Positions 61,830-64,000 of a DNA stretch of 64,000 bases are shown piece after piece. This DNA is from Apricaphanius iberus. Taxonomy: Eukaryota; Chordata; Actinopteri; Cyprinodontiformes; Aphaniidae. Positions within the stretch are counted from its first letter, which is position 1; every line of letters starts with the position of its first letter. The notes below the pieces were generated by a model. The model was given only the letters and a program-made list of their open reading frames with translations, had not been told where the DNA came from and ran no database searches. The translations under genes and the position numbers were made by a program. The stretch is taken from the NCBI GenBank assembly GCA_028564705.1, contig JAPXFQ010001349.1, forward strand, positions 171,001-235,000, written 5' to 3'.

Positions 61830-62528
61830 TTGTCACATTCTCTCCAGATACATCAACAAAATTAACTGTTTTATTGGGATTATATGTAAAATATCAACAT
61901 AAGGCAGTAGATAGCTTCTACTTTTTTCTACAAGTAAAAATTCTAAATTTTCAGTACACATTAATAGTCTCGGCGGTGAAATTTAGTGAACTTTCTGATT
62001 CAGAGAAATGCATTTGTAAGTCTTTGCTTGACTAGAGGTGTACATATGATCAGCCACATGTCACCACTGACAGCATAAGTGTTCTATAAGGAGCAGATTT
62101 TGCTTTGAGACACCAAATAATCTGAAGAGTTGCAGCAAAATAAACAGAACATAGAGGTCCATCACTGTTGGTGCTGGGCAGTGCCCGAATGTGAAGCTGC
62201 AAGATACAGTGAATAACATTTGACGTTTCCGGTATGTTTTCGGTTTGTATATACACGAACATGGTTCATGTTATGTTCCAAAAAAGCTTTACTCTAGAGC
62301 CTGTTGTCTACCTTTTCATTTCTGTGTGGCCACTGCTACTGTGCAAACAAGATCCCAAAACATTTTTATTGTGCGAACAAGAGATGTAAATAGGGCACTC
62401 TTTAAACTGTGGATACTAATTTGGTGACCTCCACAGATATTTGGTTGCAATAGAGTTTATTTAGATGTATCAGATTAAGAAGGGCTGAATACAGAAATTC
62501 AAGGGGTCTGATTACTTTTGTAAGGCAC
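61830..62528 (+). mobile_element. Two Tc1/mariner ends around unrelated sequence
   Basis: The left piece (61830-61960, CTGTTTTATTGGGATTATAT) and the right piece (62430-62528, TTTATTTAGATGTATCAGAT, GGGGTCTGATTACTTTTGTA, AGGCAC) both derive from the fish Tc1 family in plus orientation. The sequence between them shows no transposase. They may be one element whose centre was replaced or two separate scraps. Confidence 0.45.
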
Positions 62529-62540
62529 GTTAGACTAGAT

Positions 62541-62835
62541 CAGTAGTTCCTAAAGTTAGGGTCAGGACCCCACTTGGAGTCACAAGTATATAACTTTGGG
62601 GTCGTGAGGTTGTCTTCAAAAATGAACCTAAATACCAAAAAAGATGATCAGAAAAGATTTGCAATGTAGAAGTTTTTTTAAAAGACACAAAAAAGATTCA
62701 AAATAATGACCAATAATGGCCAACACATTGGCTGCTAATGCTAATTATGCTGTCATTATGACACATTTTATTTGACTTTGTAAATATATTTGAATAATAA
62801 GCCAAAAATTGGGGTCATGACCCATTTACAGGGGG
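62541..62835. mobile_element. Small DNA element flanked by a 12-bp direct repeat
   Basis: The element begins CAGTAGTTCCTAAAGTTAGG, close to the CAGTGGTTCCCAAA end of fish hAT-like elements. It ends with GGGGTCATGACCCATTTACA and GGGG. It is bracketed by GTTAGACTAGAT at 62529-62540 and again at 62836-62847. The interior is AT-rich and non-coding. It sits immediately after the Tc1 end at 62528. Confidence 0.6.
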
Positions 62836-63099
62836 GTTAGACTAGATAACCACAAAAAACCCACATATTTAACAATATTAAGCCAAAGAATCTGGAATTT
62901 AAAAAAAAGATAAACAAATGAACCTGATTATTTAAGAGATCTGGGGTTCAGCAAAAATAAGCAGCTTCAACAGAAACAGACAACAACAAGCTGAACTGTA
63001 AAATGACACTATTGCAAATATAGGACAGACGTGCAGGGTTGTAATATTTAGGACAAAAACCTACGGGAGTTCGTACTCTGATACCGTATTCGGTCACAA

Positions 63100-63660
63100 T
63101 CCACTTATTTCGTACCATGTCAACACAGACTGGACCGTGCCAGGATACGGCCAGAAAGACCTGCCTTTGGAGGTAGTATCCGAGTCCAGGTACGAGCGGC
63201 CACGGAGCATGTGAACACAACCCGTACTCTGGCCGTACTCAAGATAATAGACGCGCTCTACGCGGAAATGACGACACCGCCGGCCGAAATTACAGAATCA
63301 CCTTGCGGCGATACAAATACCAAAACAATGCGATTGAAGCATCCCATAGCAACCCAGCAGATTACAAAACGACGGGTTTACTACAACACTCACCCTGTAG
63401 ATGGCTTCAGGTAGCAGCTGACACATAGACCAGTTTGTTTACATTCTAGGCAGTCGCTCAATTTACGACGTTGGTACTTCTCACTCCCTTGTTTGTTGGA
63501 GAACTACAGACTTATTTGTATACTGCCACCTGCTGTTTAGATGTAGTAAAACACTGGATTCCAGTACGTGTCAAAAACGTGCCATCTAAACAGAAGAGAT
63601 TTGCATTTTCTCTGGCCGTATTCTGGCACGACCATACATGTGAAAATGGCCTTAGACAGG
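63100..63660. mobile_element. Probable non-autonomous DNA transposon, CpG-richer
   Basis: The left part contains GACCGTGCCAGGATACGGCC; the right part, read on the other strand, contains GGTCGTGCCAGAATACGGCC, so inverted copies of one motif lie near both ends. The right edge reads TGTGAAAATGGCCTTAGA, a pattern seen at the edges of several fish elements. GC and CpG content are above the surroundings. Family and exact ends unknown. Confidence 0.45.
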
Positions 63661-64000
63661 AATCTGCAGTGGTTTCCCTGATACAGAGCAAACTTTCAAA
63701 AATATTCTATTCAAAACACAGAGCAGTGATTTGAACCATTTTAATAATTTGAGAATATTTGGAATTTAGCAATTAGATTTATTGCTTTTTTTTGTCAGTT
63801 CTCTCAAATCCCCTACATGACATATCATAAACACAATATGAGCAGAAAAGGACCTGAAACTAAGGTGATCACCAATGACGACCATAAGTATTCCTGATGC
63901 TCACATTTATCATGCTACACATTTTTTTGGTAGGAATATTAAAAGAACATGTCAGAGATCTTAGCTTCTGACACAGGAAGGTAGCAAACCGCAAATGCTG

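Noticed and set aside
51000..64000. Search for long-isoform exons encoding the first cyclic-nucleotide-like domain
   Set aside because: No minus-strand match to the expected CWYILLSGSV or RRFRKIN type segments was seen. They may lie further upstream, or I may have missed a small exon.
1..64000. Tandem arrays resembling CRISPR, tRNA or rRNA genes
   Set aside because: None was seen. The only regular repeats are microsatellites and transposon relics.

Overview
The window is vertebrate genomic DNA, almost certainly from a teleost fish. Its only well-supported gene is split into short exons separated by long AT-rich introns with GT-AG boundaries. The introns carry degraded Tc1/mariner copies, hAT-like elements, non-LTR retrotransposon tails and microsatellites of the kinds common in ray-finned fish. 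I cannot name the species. Recurrent repeats such as the one at 17270-17410 suggest a percomorph, but that is inference.

The gene lies on the minus strand and is the amino-terminal half of a Rap guanine nucleotide exchange factor of the PDZ-GEF family. It matches RAPGEF6 (PDZ-GEF2) better than its paralogue RAPGEF2. Twelve coding exons were placed by hand between 50890 and 4154. Joined, they give 1804 coding bases (601 codons plus one base) with every splice phase agreeing and no internal stop. In order they encode an 18-residue isoform-specific start, a Ser/Asp/Glu-rich linker, a cyclic-nucleotide-binding-like domain, the RasGEF-N (REM) domain, a PDZ domain and a Ser-rich basic linker. The RA domain, the catalytic CDC25-type RasGEF domain and the carboxyl tail were not found and should lie beyond coordinate 1. 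The exons for the extra amino-terminal cyclic-nucleotide-like domain of long isoforms were not found either and may lie beyond 64000.

Layout from right to left, the direction of transcription: 64000-50891 is upstream or 5' intronic sequence with transposon relics and a GA-rich stretch near 51.65-51.95 kb. Next comes the short-isoform first coding exon (50837-50890), then a 23-kb intron holding a nearly complete but dead Tc1-like element (38209-39378), a non-LTR tail (48.1 kb) and several DNA-transposon relics. Eleven exons are spread over 27.7-4.15 kb. A final intron runs off the left edge.

The window holds no bacterial genes, no CRISPR array, and no tRNA or rRNA gene that I could recognise. 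I found no new multi-gene system. The items most worth checking are the short-isoform first exon, a perfect 22-bp hairpin at 19239-19292, substitutions at usually conserved positions in the cyclic-nucleotide-like and RasGEF-N domains, and a 12-bp direct repeat around a small DNA element at 62.5-62.8 kb.
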